From Rhizobium sp. PP-CC-3A-592 (GTDB lineage: Bacteria > Pseudomonadota > Alphaproteobacteria > Rhizobiales > Rhizobiaceae), in contig NZ_QJSR01000005.1 in the NCBI RefSeq assembly GCF_003217095.1, forward strand, positions 279,335 to 343,334: 64,000 nucleotides of DNA. Direction: 5' to 3'. Within the stretch, counting starts at the first letter, position 1. Each line of letters starts with the position of its first letter. A program made the translations under genes and the position numbers. The notes under the pieces were generated by a model. The model was not told the DNA's origin. It was given only the letters and a program-made list of their open reading frames with translations, and searched no databases. Positions 32,911-42,523 of the stretch are shown in pieces.

Positions 32911-34809
32911 ATGGCAGGGCGCGGCGACAATACGAGACCGAAACCCGGCGTCCAGGTGGATGTCGAACCGTTCCGCCGCGCGCTGACCGGCTGCATCCGC
33001 TCGATCGCCGGTGATTCGGAGATCGAGGTCGTGTTCGCCAACGAGCGGCCCGGCCTGACCGGCGACCGCATGCGCCTGCCGGACATCTCCCGCCGCCCGA
33101 CGCGGCAGGAACTGTCGGTGACGCGCGGCATCGGCGACAGCATGGCGCTGCGCAAGGCGTGCCATGACGATCGCATCCACGCGACCATGTCGCCGCAGGG
33201 TGCGGACGCGCGCGTCATCTTCGACGCCGTCGAGCAGGCGCGCTGCGAGGCCATCGGCTCGATGCGCATGGACGGCGTGGCGGACAACATCTCCTCCATG
33301 CTGGACGAGAAATATGCCCGCGCGAATTTCGGCGCGATCGACAAGCAGTCGGACGCGCCGATCGAGGAGGCCGTGGCGCTGATCGTGCGCGAGCGGCTGA
33401 CCGGGCGCAAGCCGCCGGAATCGGCCGGCAAGGTGCTCGATCTCTGGCGCTCCTTCATCGAGGAGAAGGCCGGTCGCGAGATGGAAAACCTCTCGGGCGC
33501 CGTCAACGACCAGCAGGCCTTTGCCCGCGTCGTGCGCAACATGCTCGCCTCGATGGATGTGGCCGAGAAGTACACGGACGAGGACGCCGAGCCGGACGAC
33601 CAGGAAACGCAGACGGACGAGGACCAGCCGCGCAGCCAGGAACAGGACGAATCCACGTCCGAGGAGGATGCGGGCTCGGATGCCGCGCCGTCTGAGGAGA
33701 ACGAATCTGCCGAAGAGCAGATGGACGACGGCGAAATGGACGGCGCCGAGATTTCCGACGAGGAAATGTCGGATGACGGCGACGAGGACAGCGAGACGCC
33801 CGGCGAGGTCAAGCGGCCGAACAGTCCGTTCGACGACTTCAACGAGAAGGTCGATTACTCCGTCTTCACCGAGGAATTCGACGAGACCACCACCTCGGAG
33901 GAACTCTGCGACGAGGCCGAGCTCGACCGGCTGCGCGCCTTTCTCGACAAGCAGCTTTCACATCTTCAGGGGGCTGTCGGTCGTTTGGCCAACAGGCTGC
34001 AGCGCCGCCTGATGGCGCAGCAGAACCGCTCCTGGGAGTTCGACCTCGAAGAGGGCTATCTCGATCCGGCGCGCCTCACGCGCCTTATCATCGACCCGAT
34101 GCAGCCGCTCTCCTTCAAGCGGGAGAAGGACACCAACTTCCGCGACACCGTGGTGACGCTGCTGATCGACAATTCCGGCTCCATGCGCGGCCGGCCGATC
34201 ACGGTTGCCGCCACCTGCGCCGACATTCTGGCGCGGACGCTGGAGCGGTGCGGCGTGAAGGTCGAAATCCTCGGCTTCACCACCAAGGCGTGGAAGGGCG
34301 GTCTGGCGCGCGAGAAGTGGCTGGCCAGCGGCAAGCCGCAGGCGCCGGGCCGGCTCAACGACCTGCGCCATATCATCTACAAGTCGGCCGACGCACCCTG
34401 GCGCCGGGCGCGGCGCAATCTCGGCCTCATGATGCGGGAAGGACTGCTGAAGGAGAACATCGACGGCGAGGCGCTCATCTGGGCGCACAACCGTCTGCTG
34501 GCGCGGCCCGAACAGCGGCGCATCCTGATGATGATCTCGGACGGCGCGCCGGTCGATGATTCGACGCTGTCGGTCAATCCGGGCAACTATCTGGAGCGGC
34601 ACCTTCGTGCCGTGATCGAGCAGATCGAGACCCGCTCGCCGGTCGAGCTGCTGGCCATCGGCATCGGCCATGACGTGACGCGCTATTACCGCCGCGCCGT
34701 CACCATCGTGGATGCCGACGAGCTGGCCGGCGCGATGACCGAGCAGCTTGCCTCGCTGTTCGATGACGAGAACGGACGCGGACGACGCGCAGCCCGACGT
34801 GCGGGCTGA
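32911..34809 (+). CDS. cobT: Aerobic cobaltochelatase subunit CobT
   Basis: The 632-residue subunit has an N-terminal CobT domain ([20 protein letters not shown]), a very acidic central linker of about 85 residues (Asp/Glu runs, about 215-300) and a C-terminal von Willebrand A domain with MIDAS motif DNSGSM near residue 420 and [11 protein letters not shown]. It forms a ring complex with CobS that drives the metal-inserting CobN. The ATG at 32911 follows cobS by 4 bp. The next gene overlaps its 3' end slightly. Confidence 0.97.
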   Translation: MAGRGDNTRPKPGVQVDVEPFRRALTGCIRSIAGDSEIEVVFANERPGLTGDRMRLPDISRRPTRQELSVTRGIGDSMALRKACHDDRIHATMSPQGADARVIFDAVEQARCEAIGSMRMDGVADNISSMLDEKYARANFGAIDKQSDAPIEEAVALIVRERLTGRKPPESAGKVLDLWRSFIEEKAGREMENLSGAVNDQQAFARVVRNMLASMDVAEKYTDEDAEPDDQETQTDEDQPRSQEQDESTSEEDAGSDAAPSEENESAEEQMDDGEMDGAEISDEEMSDDGDEDSETPGEVKRPNSPFDDFNEKVDYSVFTEEFDETTTSEELCDEAELDRLRAFLDKQLSHLQGAVGRLANRLQRRLMAQQNRSWEFDLEEGYLDPARLTRLIIDPMQPLSFKREKDTNFRDTVVTLLIDNSGSMRGRPITVAATCADILARTLERCGVKVEILGFTTKAWKGGLAREKWLASGKPQAPGRLNDLRHIIYKSADAPWRRARRNLGLMMREGLLKENIDGEALIWAHNRLLARPEQRRILMMISDGAPVDDSTLSVNPGNYLERHLRAVIEQIETRSPVELLAIGIGHDVTRYYRRAVTIVDADELAGAMTEQLASLFDDENGRGRRAARRAG

Positions 34810-35839
34810 GCCGGTCTTGAAGGCTGCTGCCTGCCTTCGGCTCGTGCTCCTGGCCGGGCTCTGCGCGTGTGCCTTGCCCGCGCAGGCGGCAAGCCCGGAG
34901 CCGGATCGGCCGGTGACCGAGACGATGACGATCTTCTCAAAGAAGATCGAGACGTTCCGGTTCGGCTCCGACCAGCGGGTGTTCGGCAAACTGGAGTTCA
35001 TTGGCGGCCTCGACCTGACCTCCAATAACGCTCTGTTCGGGGCCTTCTCGTCCATCCGTTTCCGCCCCGACGGCGCGCATTTCGTCGGCGTGCTCGATAC
35101 GGCCCACTGGCTGGAAGGCCGCATCGAGCGGGATTCCGGCGGACGGCTGTCCGGTCTAGGCGATGTCACCGTCACCTCGATGAAGGACCGGCAGGGCCGC
35201 ACCGAGAGTGCCAAGGCGCGCATGGATTCCGAGGGTGTCGCCCTGCGGGACGGGCAGGTGCTCGTCAGCTTCGAAGGCGACGCGCGGGTGGACATCTATC
35301 CCGACCCCGGCTTCACGCAGTCACGACCGCTGAAGACCCTGCCGATCCTGCTTCCGCGGGACAGGCTGAAGCGCAATCGCAGCCTCGAGATGGTGGCGGT
35401 ATCGCCGCAAGACGGCCCGCTCGCCGGCGCCCCCGTCATCGTTGCCGAGCTGTCGTTCGACAAGGACGATCATCTTCTCGCTGCCGTGCTCGAAGGTCCG
35501 CGCAAGGGCGTGTTCGGCGTCGTTCAGAAGGATCCCTTCGCGGTGACAGACGGCGCGTTTCTGCCGAACGGCGATCTTCTGCTGCTCGAACGCCGCTTCA
35601 GCTTCGCCGCCGGCCTCGGCATGGAAATCCGCCGCATCAAGGCCGATGCCATCCGCCCCGGCGCCGTCGCGGATGGCGAGGTGCTGATCTCCGCCGACCT
35701 CGGCTACCAGATCGACAATATGGAAGGCCTCGATGTGGTCGTCCAACCCAATGGCGACATCCATCTCATCCTCGTCTCCGACGACAACCACTCGATCCTC
35801 GAGCGGTCGCTGATGCTGGAGTTCAAGCTTCTGCCGTGA
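34799..35839 (+). CDS. Secreted esterase-like / phytase-like beta-propeller protein
   Basis: The protein of about 346 residues begins with a signal peptide ([25 protein letters not shown]). A phytase-like esterase domain follows ([46 protein letters not shown] near the end). The start is unsure: GTG at 34799, TTG at 34817 and ATG at 34763 are all in frame, and the upstream part overlaps cobT. GTG is chosen because it keeps a short charged segment before the hydrophobic core. Similar genes follow cobT in rhizobia. The enzyme's substrate is unknown. Confidence 0.82.
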   Translation: MRAEPVLKAAACLRLVLLAGLCACALPAQAASPEPDRPVTETMTIFSKKIETFRFGSDQRVFGKLEFIGGLDLTSNNALFGAFSSIRFRPDGAHFVGVLDTAHWLEGRIERDSGGRLSGLGDVTVTSMKDRQGRTESAKARMDSEGVALRDGQVLVSFEGDARVDIYPDPGFTQSRPLKTLPILLPRDRLKRNRSLEMVAVSPQDGPLAGAPVIVAELSFDKDDHLLAAVLEGPRKGVFGVVQKDPFAVTDGAFLPNGDLLLLERRFSFAAGLGMEIRRIKADAIRPGAVADGEVLISADLGYQIDNMEGLDVVVQPNGDIHLILVSDDNHSILERSLMLEFKLLP

Positions 35840-35886
35840 TGTGGGTGGCGCGGAGGTGCTGCGCTAGCCTTGTTGCGCTGCGCGCT

Positions 35887-36037
35887 GCCCCTCATCTGCC
35901 TGCCGGCATCTTCTCCCCGCCTGCGGGGAGAAGAGACTCGTGGTTCCCAACCACAACCGTCACTGAAGAAGCGGACGCTTCCCGCATGTCCCTTCGCCCC
36001 GCGCGCGGGGAGAAGGTGGCGGCAGCCGAATGAGGGG
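35887..36037. repeat. RIME-like palindromic element, copy 1
   Basis: The outer ends CCCCTCAT and ATGAGGGG are inverted. Each side contains a CTTCTCCCCGC...GCGGGGAGAAG hairpin, with GGCGGCAGCC on the right. The layout and sequence match the element at 50876-51030, but the arms here have more differences. This resembles the Rhizobium-specific intergenic mosaic element family. It sits between the converging esterase-like gene and yhhQ. Confidence 0.75.
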
Positions 36038-36055
36038 CTGCGACGTCCGCTAACC

Positions 36056-36688
36056 TCAGACGCGCGCCCCCGGCATCGGCTTCAACACGGTCATCAAGGC
36101 GCCGTAGGGCAGCAGGAGGACGAGGCCGACGAGGATCTTGACGACGAGGTCGCCCAGCGTCCAGGAGATCCAGCGGGGGGCCTCCGTGGTGAGGATGCCG
36201 AGGATCGGCGAGGATGCCAGCGCGAAGGGGTCGTTCGGGCCGATGAAGGCGAACACGGGCGCGAAGGCGAGGGAGAAGAAGATGGCGGTGTCGAGCGCCG
36301 AGCCGAACAGGGAGCCTGCGAGCGGCGCGCGCCACCAGCGTTGACGGCGCAGGCGGTTGAAGACGGAGATATCCAGAAGCTGTCCGAACAGGAAGGCCGA
36401 ACCGGAGGCAATCGCAATGCGCGGCGTGGCGACCATGATGGAGATCACGACGGCGACCGCAAAGCCGCAGACGACGACGCGGCGCGCGACCTTGGGGCCG
36501 AACTGGCGATTGGTGAGGTCGGTCACCAGAAAGGCGGCGGGATAGGTAAAGGCGCCCCAAGTGAGAAGATCGCCCAGCTGCATGCCGGCGATGGAGCCGG
36601 GCAGGGGGAACTGCACAAGGACATTGGAGGCGACGACCACGAGGGTCATGAAGGCAACGTAGGTTGCGAACAGGCGTGTGTTCAGCAT
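36056..36688 (-). CDS. yhhQ: Queuosine precursor transporter (YhhQ/COG1738)
   Basis: The 210-residue polytopic protein has about six helices and the YhhQ signature: FATYVAFMTLVVVASNVLVQFP, AFLVTDLTNRQFGPKVARRVV and FLFGQLLDISVFNRLRR. E. coli YhhQ imports 7-cyano- and 7-aminomethyl-7-deazaguanine for tRNA queuosine. The ATG at 36688 has an AGGA site 7 nt upstream that is part of a hairpin (36698-36714), listed separately as a possible preQ1 riboswitch. It lies downstream of the rpmB terminator, so it has its own promoter. Confidence 0.92.
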   Translation of the reverse strand: MLNTRLFATYVAFMTLVVVASNVLVQFPLPGSIAGMQLGDLLTWGAFTYPAAFLVTDLTNRQFGPKVARRVVVCGFAVAVVISIMVATPRIAIASGSAFLFGQLLDISVFNRLRRQRWWRAPLAGSLFGSALDTAIFFSLAFAPVFAFIGPNDPFALASSPILGILTTEAPRWISWTLGDLVVKILVGLVLLLPYGALMTVLKPMPGARV

Positions 36689-36716
36689 TTTTTTATCCTG
36701 GGTGATGCCACCAGTT
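36685..36716 (-). ncRNA. Candidate preQ1-I-like riboswitch in the yhhQ leader
   Basis: Just before yhhQ the RNA reads CUGG-UGGCAUCAC-CCAG, then GAUAAAAAA and the start codon. This parallels class I preQ1 aptamers: a short P1 stem, a C directly before the 3' P1 strand, and an A-rich tail whose end pairs back with the loop. Here UGC of the AUGC at the start (36685-36687) can pair with GCA of the loop (36706-36708), which would hide the start codon. The P1 stem has only 4 pairs and a simple hairpin with a bulge is an alternative. The gene downstream fits the ligand. Confidence 0.4.
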
Positions 36717-36782
36717 GGAGGAGAGGACTTGGCTGCCCGAACGGCGGCATATCCCACTGAAATATCGATCAGACGCTCATGG

Positions 36783-36808
36783 AAAAGGCCCGCCCGTGAA
36801 GGCAGGCC
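36783..36808 (-). terminator. Intrinsic terminator of rpmB
   Basis: On the - strand GGCCTGCC and GGCGGGCC form an 8-bp stem (one G-T pair) around a 6-nt loop, followed by TTTT. It lies 31 bp after the rpmB stop and separates rpmB from yhhQ. Confidence 0.7.
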
Positions 36809-36839
36809 GTGATCCGAAATGCTTGAGCCTTCGTGCCGA

Positions 36840-37136
36840 TCAGGCAGCGATGGCTTCTGCGGTCTTCTTGACGATCTGGCGGCGCAGCAGGCGTGCGCGC
36901 TGCGACAGGTCCAGTTCGCTGGCCTTCAGCAGGAAAGCGTCGAGACCGCCGCGATGCTCGACCGTGCGGAGAGCCGCAGCCGAAACGCGAAGACGGAAAC
37001 GCTGGTTGAGCGAGTCCGAGATCAGCGTGACCTGGCAGAGGTTCGGCAGGAACTTGCGCTTGGTCTTGTTGTTCGCGTGGCTCACATTGTTGCCCGACTG
37101 GACGCCCTTGCCGGTCAATTCGCAACTACGGGACAT
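36840..37136 (-). CDS. rpmB: 50S ribosomal protein L28
   Basis: A 98-residue basic ribosomal protein starting [27 protein letters not shown], the standard bL28 N-terminus, with [32 protein letters not shown] following. Length matches the alphaproteobacterial form. It is single and divergent from the DUF3108 gene, with a 303-bp shared upstream region. A terminator follows. Confidence 0.97.
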   Translation of the reverse strand: MSRSCELTGKGVQSGNNVSHANNKTKRKFLPNLCQVTLISDSLNQRFRLRVSAAALRTVEHRGGLDAFLLKASELDLSQRARLLRRQIVKKTAEAIAA

Positions 37137-37439
37137 GGAATCACCTATTTCTTTTCGCCTGCGTTCAATGCGTTTGCGGGCCACAAGCCCAAGCAGCATT
37201 CCCACCGGTCATGATTGGAAAGTTGCGGTTCTATAGTCAGCGGCGCGCCGCGCGTCAAGACAAAACACCGGATTTTCCCGGAAAGTCGGGGCAGGGCCGT
37301 GGAAAAAGCGGCGGGATGGCGGCCAATACCAGATCGGGACCAGGCTCGGGCGCGGGCTCGATACCACGGGCGTAGAAATGCCGCAAACGCTTCCTATCTC
37401 TCTGTTTTTCTCCCGATCTCTTTCGGAAAGGTTCTCGGC
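37137..37439. other. Divergent upstream region of rpmB and the DUF3108 gene
   Basis: The 303-bp gap has no supported gene. It should hold the strong rpmB promoter and that of the DUF3108 gene. The DUF3108 ribosome site GGAAAGG lies 8 nt before its ATG. I see no clear operator or RNA element. Confidence 0.55.
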
Positions 37440-38219
37440 ATGGCCCTGCGTGTCGGTCTTGCGGCTCTCGCCGCAATGTCCCTGGTGACGGTTCCCACGA
37501 ATGCGGCGCGGCCGGCGGATGTCGTGCACGACACGGATTATACCATCTCGCTTGCCGGCCTGCCGATCGCGAAAGCCTCGTTTCATACCAAGCTCGAGGA
37601 TCGGCGCTACACGATCTCGGGAACGCTGAGTTCGGCGGGGCTCGCCGATATCCTGTCGAGCACGAGCGGGCGCACCGAGGTGTCCGGCACGATCGAGAGC
37701 GACAAGCTCGTCGCCACCGACTATTCCGTCCGCTACCAGACCGGCAAGAAGAAGCGCGCGATCGACATCGCCTTCGACAAGGGCAATGTGACCTCCGCGA
37801 CGCTGACGCCGCAGCGCAAGAGGCCGCCGAAGAACTGGGTGCCGGTGACCAAGGACGACATGCGCGGCGTGGTCGATCCGCTGTCGGGGCTGATCTTTCC
37901 GGCCAGCGCCAAGGTGTGCCCGAAGACGCTGCCGGTGTTCGACGGCGAATCGCGCATGGACCTGAAGCTGAGCGCCAAGGGCACAAAGCCGTTCAAGACC
38001 GAGGGTTTCAGCGGCGACGTCATCGTTTGCGGCATCCAGTTCGTGCCGAAATCGGGCTACCGCAAGGGCCGCGAGGACGTGGATTACCTGCGCAAGCTCG
38101 ACAGCATGGAGATCTGGTTTGCCAAGTCGGATAGCGTGCAGGTATATGCTCCGGTCTATGTCCGGATCCCGACGAAGTACGGTCCGGTGACCGTGTGGGC
38201 CACGCGCTTCAAGGGGTGA
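37440..38219 (+). CDS. DUF3108 domain-containing exported protein
   Basis: The 259-residue protein has a signal peptide (MALRVGLAALAAMSLVTVPTNA) and the DUF3108 body (YTISLAGLPIAKASFHTKLEDRRYTISGTL; TDYSVRYQTGKKKRAIDIAFD; DPLSGLIFP). The family is an outer-surface or periplasmic beta-rich protein of unknown function, common in alphaproteobacteria. The ATG at 37440 has GGAAAGG 8 nt upstream. The open frame extends back to 37215, but the signal peptide fixes the start. Two cysteines (in VCPKTLPVF and VICGIQFVP) could pair. Confidence 0.88.
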   Translation: MALRVGLAALAAMSLVTVPTNAARPADVVHDTDYTISLAGLPIAKASFHTKLEDRRYTISGTLSSAGLADILSSTSGRTEVSGTIESDKLVATDYSVRYQTGKKKRAIDIAFDKGNVTSATLTPQRKRPPKNWVPVTKDDMRGVVDPLSGLIFPASAKVCPKTLPVFDGESRMDLKLSAKGTKPFKTEGFSGDVIVCGIQFVPKSGYRKGREDVDYLRKLDSMEIWFAKSDSVQVYAPVYVRIPTKYGPVTVWATRFKG

Positions 38220-38271
38220 TCCGTTCAGGGTCTCGCCCTATCGCCGCCCGCTGCAATCGGAGAGTGGGCGA

Positions 38272-39180
38272 ATGCAGACCAGAGCGACGTTGATCGGATT
38301 TTCCGCCATTCTGATGTGGGCGCTGCTGGCGCTCTTCACTGCCGCCTCCGGCACCATGCCGCCGTTCCAGCTTTCGGCGATCTGCTTTGCCATCGGCAGC
38401 CTTCCCGGCCTCGTGGTGCTGGCGCTCAGGCCGGAGCGGCTGGCGCTGCTGCGGCAACCGCCACGGGTCTGGGTGGTCGGTATCGTCGGGCTGTTCGGCT
38501 ATCACGCGCTCTACTTCACGGCGCTGCGCAACGCGCCGGCCGTCGAGGCCGGGCTGATCGCCTATCTCTGGCCGCTGCTGATCGTGGTGGGTTCGGCGCT
38601 GCTGCCGGGCGAGCGCCTGCGATGGTATCATGTTGCGGGCGCGCTTTGCGGCCTTGCCGGTACGGCGATGATCGTCGCGCGCAATGGCGTGGCGTTCGAC
38701 AGCGCCTATACGCTCGGCTACGGCGCAGCACTTTGCTGCGCCTTCACCTGGGCCATCTATTCCCTGATGACGCGACGGTTCGAGGCGGTATCGACCGATG
38801 TCGTCACCGGCTTCTGCCTTGCGACGTCGGTTCTGTCGCTCCTCTGCCATCTCGCGCTGGAGACGACCGTGTGGCCGGACACCGGTACGCAGTGGCTGGC
38901 GGTCGCCGGCCTCGGGCTCTTACCTGTGGGAGCTGCCTTCTATGCCTGGGATTACGGCGTGAAGAACGGCAATATCCAGCTGCTCGGCGTTGCGAGCTAC
39001 TCGGCGCCGGTGCTCTCCACGCTGACGCTCATGCTGTTCGGCTTTGCCGAGCCGTCGCTCAGCATCGCGCTGGCCTGCCTGCTGGTGACGGGCGGCGCGC
39101 TGCTGGCCGCGCGCGACGTGATCTTCTCGTCGCGCAAAGTGCAGGCCCCGGCCGAAGACCGGGTTCAGCCGGCGTCATGA
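38272..39180 (+). CDS. EamA/DMT family membrane transporter (YddG-like)
   Basis: The 302-residue protein has about ten helices in two EamA halves. TLIGFSAILMWALLALFTAASGTMPPFQLSA at the start and NAPAVEAGLIAYLWPLLIVVGSALL resemble YddG-type aromatic amino acid exporters, as does AFYAWDYGVKNGNIQLLGVASYSAPVLSTL. The family exports amino acids or drugs. It lies after the DUF3108 gene and its 3' end overlaps the converging cupin gene by 16 bp. Substrate is inferred only loosely. Confidence 0.92.
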   Translation: MQTRATLIGFSAILMWALLALFTAASGTMPPFQLSAICFAIGSLPGLVVLALRPERLALLRQPPRVWVVGIVGLFGYHALYFTALRNAPAVEAGLIAYLWPLLIVVGSALLPGERLRWYHVAGALCGLAGTAMIVARNGVAFDSAYTLGYGAALCCAFTWAIYSLMTRRFEAVSTDVVTGFCLATSVLSLLCHLALETTVWPDTGTQWLAVAGLGLLPVGAAFYAWDYGVKNGNIQLLGVASYSAPVLSTLTLMLFGFAEPSLSIALACLLVTGGALLAARDVIFSSRKVQAPAEDRVQPAS

Positions 39181-39623
39181 GGTGCTGGCGGCTCCCATCC
39201 GGGCGGCGCCATTTCGAAGACGCTGAAATCGAAGCCGGGCGCGACGGTGCAGCCGACCAGCGTCCAGGCGCCCCGTGATTCGGCCGACTGCCATATGCCC
39301 GCGGGAACGACGCCTTGCGGGCGTTCGCCGTTTTCCAGATCCGTGCCGAGCACGATGAGGGCGGCGGGTTCCCTAGGAGCCGCAATCCGGAGGGTCAGGG
39401 CCGCGCCGGCATAATGGTGCCAGACCTCGGCGGCGTCGCGCACGCGATGCCAGTGCGACCGCTCGCCCGCTTCCAGCAGATAATAAATCGCCGTGGAATG
39501 CCCGCGCGTGCCGCCTGCATCGTCGCGAAAGGTCTCGGCATACCAGCCGCCTTCCGGATGCCGGATCATGCCGAGTGTGGTTACGATCGACCGTGCGTCC
39601 TGTGCCTCACCGTGCGCGGCCAT
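39165..39623 (-). CDS. Cupin domain-containing protein (DUF985)
   Basis: The 152-residue cupin of the DUF985 family has the early HPEGGWYAETFRDDAG, STAIYYLLEAGERSHWHRVRDAAEVWHHYAGAAL (metal-type cupin motif 1) and VPAGIWQSAE, with the late APGFDFSVFEMA. The function is not known. Its ATG overlaps the gloB stop (TGATG at 39623), so it is coupled to gloB. Its 3' end overlaps the DMT gene by 16 bp. Confidence 0.88.
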   Translation of the reverse strand: MAAHGEAQDARSIVTTLGMIRHPEGGWYAETFRDDAGGTRGHSTAIYYLLEAGERSHWHRVRDAAEVWHHYAGAALTLRIAAPREPAALIVLGTDLENGERPQGVVPAGIWQSAESRGAWTLVGCTVAPGFDFSVFEMAPPGWEPPAPHDAG

Positions 39624-40393
39624 CAGAAATTGTCCTTGCGCTTGCGGATCTCGGCAAAGACCTCGCCATCGCTGGCGGACGGCATGCCCAGATGGGCGCG
39701 GATGCCGGGGTCGGCCGGGCGCAGGAAGGGGTTGGTGCGTTTTTCGAGGCCCAGCGTCGTCGGTGCGGTGAAGCCGCCGCGCTCGCGCAGGGCCTCGATC
39801 TCGGCGGCACGGGCCTTCAGTTCGGCATTGTCGGGATCGACCGTCACGGCGAAGCGGGCGTTCGACAGGGTGTATTCGTGGCCGAAATAGACCTGCGTGT
39901 CGTCCGGCAGCGCCATCAGCTTCTGCAGCGAGGCCCACATGTCGGCCGGCGAGCCTTCGAACAGGCGGCCGCAGCCAAGGGCAAAGAGCGTGTCGGCGGC
40001 AAAAAGCAGGCGGTCGTCCGGCAGATGGTAGCAGATATGGCCGGCGGTGTGGCCGGGCGTGCCGATGACGCGGACCTTGTGGCCGGCAAAGGTGAAATCG
40101 CCGCCGTCGCCGATGGTCATGTCGATACCGGGAATGCGCGAGGCCTCGCGATCCGGGCCGATGATGGTGGCGTCGTAACGGGTCTTGAGGGCGAGGTTCG
40201 CCTCCACATGGTCGCTGTGGTGGTGCGTGGTGAAAATATGCGTCAGCGTCCAGCCGCGGCGCTCCAGCGCGTCGAGGATCGGCTGTTCCTCGGGTGCGTC
40301 GATCGAGGCCGTCTCGCCGCTTTCGGGGTCGTGGAGGAGAACACCGAAATTGTCGGTCCGGCAGAGAAACAGGTCGAGATCGAGCGCTGGCAT
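39623..40393 (-). CDS. gloB: Hydroxyacylglutathione hydrolase (glyoxalase II)
   Basis: The 256-residue metallo-beta-lactamase-fold enzyme has the two-metal site [30 protein letters not shown] and YFGHEYT. It hydrolyses S-lactoylglutathione to lactate and glutathione in methylglyoxal detoxification. Length is typical. The start at 40393 gives [15 protein letters not shown]. It diverges from the methyltransferase gene with a 160-bp gap and is coupled to the cupin gene downstream. Confidence 0.95.
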   Translation of the reverse strand: MPALDLDLFLCRTDNFGVLLHDPESGETASIDAPEEQPILDALERRGWTLTHIFTTHHHSDHVEANLALKTRYDATIIGPDREASRIPGIDMTIGDGGDFTFAGHKVRVIGTPGHTAGHICYHLPDDRLLFAADTLFALGCGRLFEGSPADMWASLQKLMALPDDTQVYFGHEYTLSNARFAVTVDPDNAELKARAAEIEALRERGGFTAPTTLGLEKRTNPFLRPADPGIRAHLGMPSASDGEVFAEIRKRKDNF

Positions 40394-40552
40394 GATGAGG
40401 TCCTCGGGGAGATCTGGGACGTGGGGTTGCCCGAGGGAATGTAAAGGCGGCGGAGGGGAAGTCCAGCGACAGCATGCGGGCGCGAAAACCCGACGGGAAA
40501 ATCGGCACCGCACCGGTTCCCTTTCTCCGGGCCACGCACTACCCTCTCCCGT

Positions 40553-41308
40553 ATGCACGCCGATATCGTCGATCTTCGTCAGTTCTACCATTCGCGGCTC
40601 GGGCGCTTTACCGAGCAGGCGATCTCCATGGCGCTCGCCTCCATCTGGGCGCGGTTGCCCGAAGAGCGGCTGGTGGGGCTCGGCTATGTCCTGCCCTATC
40701 TGGAGCGCTTTCGCACTGACACGGAGCGGACCTTCGCCTTCATGCCCGCGGGGCAGGGGGCGGTGAACTGGCCGGTTGCCGAGCTGTCCTCGACGGCGCT
40801 GGTGTTCGACGAGGAACTGCCGCTGCCCGACAGCTCGATCGACCGCATTCTCATGGTCCATTCGCTGGAGTTTGCCGAGAACCCGCGCGAGACCATGAAG
40901 GAGATCTGGCGGGTGCTCGCGCCCGGCGGGCGTCTCGTCATCGTGGTGCCCAACCGGCAGGGCGTCTGGGCGCGGATGGACCATACGCCCTTCGGCTCCG
41001 GCCGGCCCTATTCGCGCGGGCAGCTGACGGCGTTGCTGCGGGAGACGAACTTCACGCCCGGGGCCTCCTGCGAGGCGCTGTTCTTCCCGCCATCGACCAC
41101 GAAGACCGTGCTGAAGCTCGGGCGCGCCTTCGAAAAGATCGGGCGGGCGCTCTGGCCGGTGTTCTCAGGCGTGATCATCGTGGAGGCGCAGAAGCGGCTC
41201 TATCAGGGGCTGCCGGTGGCGGCGCGGGCGTCGCGCCGGGTGTTCGTGCCCGTGCTCGCGCCGCAGGGGGTGCCGACCACGCGTGACGGCCAGCCGCCGG
41301 TGCGGTGA
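40553..41308 (+). CDS. Class I SAM-dependent methyltransferase
   Basis: The 251-residue protein fits the methyltransferase-11 group found next to gloB in rhizobia. The usual glycine-rich motif I is poor ([13 protein letters not shown]), but the acidic turn [18 protein letters not shown] and the motif [21 protein letters not shown] are typical. The C-terminus is basic and Arg/Ala/Pro-rich. Target is unknown. It diverges from gloB. Confidence 0.85.
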   Translation: MHADIVDLRQFYHSRLGRFTEQAISMALASIWARLPEERLVGLGYVLPYLERFRTDTERTFAFMPAGQGAVNWPVAELSSTALVFDEELPLPDSSIDRILMVHSLEFAENPRETMKEIWRVLAPGGRLVIVVPNRQGVWARMDHTPFGSGRPYSRGQLTALLRETNFTPGASCEALFFPPSTTKTVLKLGRAFEKIGRALWPVFSGVIIVEAQKRLYQGLPVAARASRRVFVPVLAPQGVPTTRDGQPPVR

Positions 41309-41408
41309 GGGGCTGATCGCCTAAGCCCTCGACAAGCCTAAACACTCGACAAGAAGCCGGCGGGGCGGTAATGGCAAAGCCATCCGAGACACCAGCGAAA
41401 GCCAGACC

Positions 41409-42515
41409 ATGAGCTCCCTCCCGAACGCTCCGACCCCGCGCCCCGGCATTCTCGACATCGCCGCCTATGTGCCGGGCAAGGAACACGCTCCGGGCGTGGC
41501 CAAGGTCTACAAGCTTTCCTCCAACGAGACGCCGCTGGGCGCGAGCCCCAAGGCTCTGGAGGCTTTTCGCCAGGCGGCCGGCCAGCTGGAGCGTTATCCG
41601 GACGGGCAGGCGATCGAGCTTCGCAACGCGATTGCCGAAGTCTACGCGTTGAACCCCGCGAACCTGATGTGCGGCAACGGCTCGGACGAGCTTCTGGGGC
41701 TGCTCGCCCACACCTATCTCGCGCCCGGCGACGAGGCCGTTATCACCGAGCACGGCTTTCTCGTCTACCGGATCCAGATCATGGCAGCCGGCGGCACGCC
41801 GGTGACGGTGAAGGAGCGGGATTGCCGCGTCGATGTCGATGCGATCCTCGCCGCCGTGACCGAAAAGACGAAGCTCGTGTTTATCGCCAATCCCGGCAAC
41901 CCCACGGGCACCTTCGTGCCCGTCGAAGACGTGCGCCGCCTGCAGGCCGGCCTGCCGAAGCATGTGCTGCTCGTGCTGGACGCCGCTTACGCCGAATATG
42001 TGCGGCGCAACGACTACGAGGCGGGGATCGAGCTGGTCTCGTCCAACCAGAACGTCGTGATGACGCGCACCTTCTCCAAGGTCTATGGTCTGGCAGCCCT
42101 TCGCGTCGGCTGGATCTATGCGCCGGCCGCCGTCATCGATGCGCTGAACCGCAGCCGCGGGCCGTTCAACCTGAATGCGCCGGCGATTGCGGCCGGTGCC
42201 GCTGCCGTTCGCGACCAGGCGTTCACGGCCGCTGCCGTGGATTTCAACGCGGAATGGGTGGCGAAAGTGAGCGAGAGGCTGACGGCGCTCGGCCTCGAGG
42301 TCACGCCGTCGGTTGCGAATTTCGTGCTGTTCCACTTCCCCGATGTAGCCGGCAAGCGGGCGGAGGATGCGGATGCGTTCCTGACCAGCCGCGGCTTCAT
42401 CCTGCGGGCGGTGCGTGGCTACGGGTTCCCCAATGCACTGCGCCTGTCGATCGGCACGGAGGAGGCAAACGAAGGCGTTCTTGCCGCCCTTGCCGAATTC
42501 CTCGGGAAGAACTGA
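41409..42515 (+). CDS. hisC: Histidinol-phosphate aminotransferase
   Basis: The 368-residue class I/II PLP aminotransferase has [43 protein letters not shown] and the lysine motif [16 protein letters not shown], with the C-terminal arginine near LRLSIGT. In alphaproteobacteria this form converts histidinol phosphate and often also prephenate or phenylpyruvate. It precedes the prephenate dehydrogenase gene by 8 bp, so it may also serve aromatic transamination. Confidence 0.94.
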   Translation: MSSLPNAPTPRPGILDIAAYVPGKEHAPGVAKVYKLSSNETPLGASPKALEAFRQAAGQLERYPDGQAIELRNAIAEVYALNPANLMCGNGSDELLGLLAHTYLAPGDEAVITEHGFLVYRIQIMAAGGTPVTVKERDCRVDVDAILAAVTEKTKLVFIANPGNPTGTFVPVEDVRRLQAGLPKHVLLVLDAAYAEYVRRNDYEAGIELVSSNQNVVMTRTFSKVYGLAALRVGWIYAPAAVIDALNRSRGPFNLNAPAIAAGAAAVRDQAFTAAAVDFNAEWVAKVSERLTALGLEVTPSVANFVLFHFPDVAGKRAEDADAFLTSRGFILRAVRGYGFPNALRLSIGTEEANEGVLAALAEFLGKN

Positions 42516-42523
42516 GATCTGAC

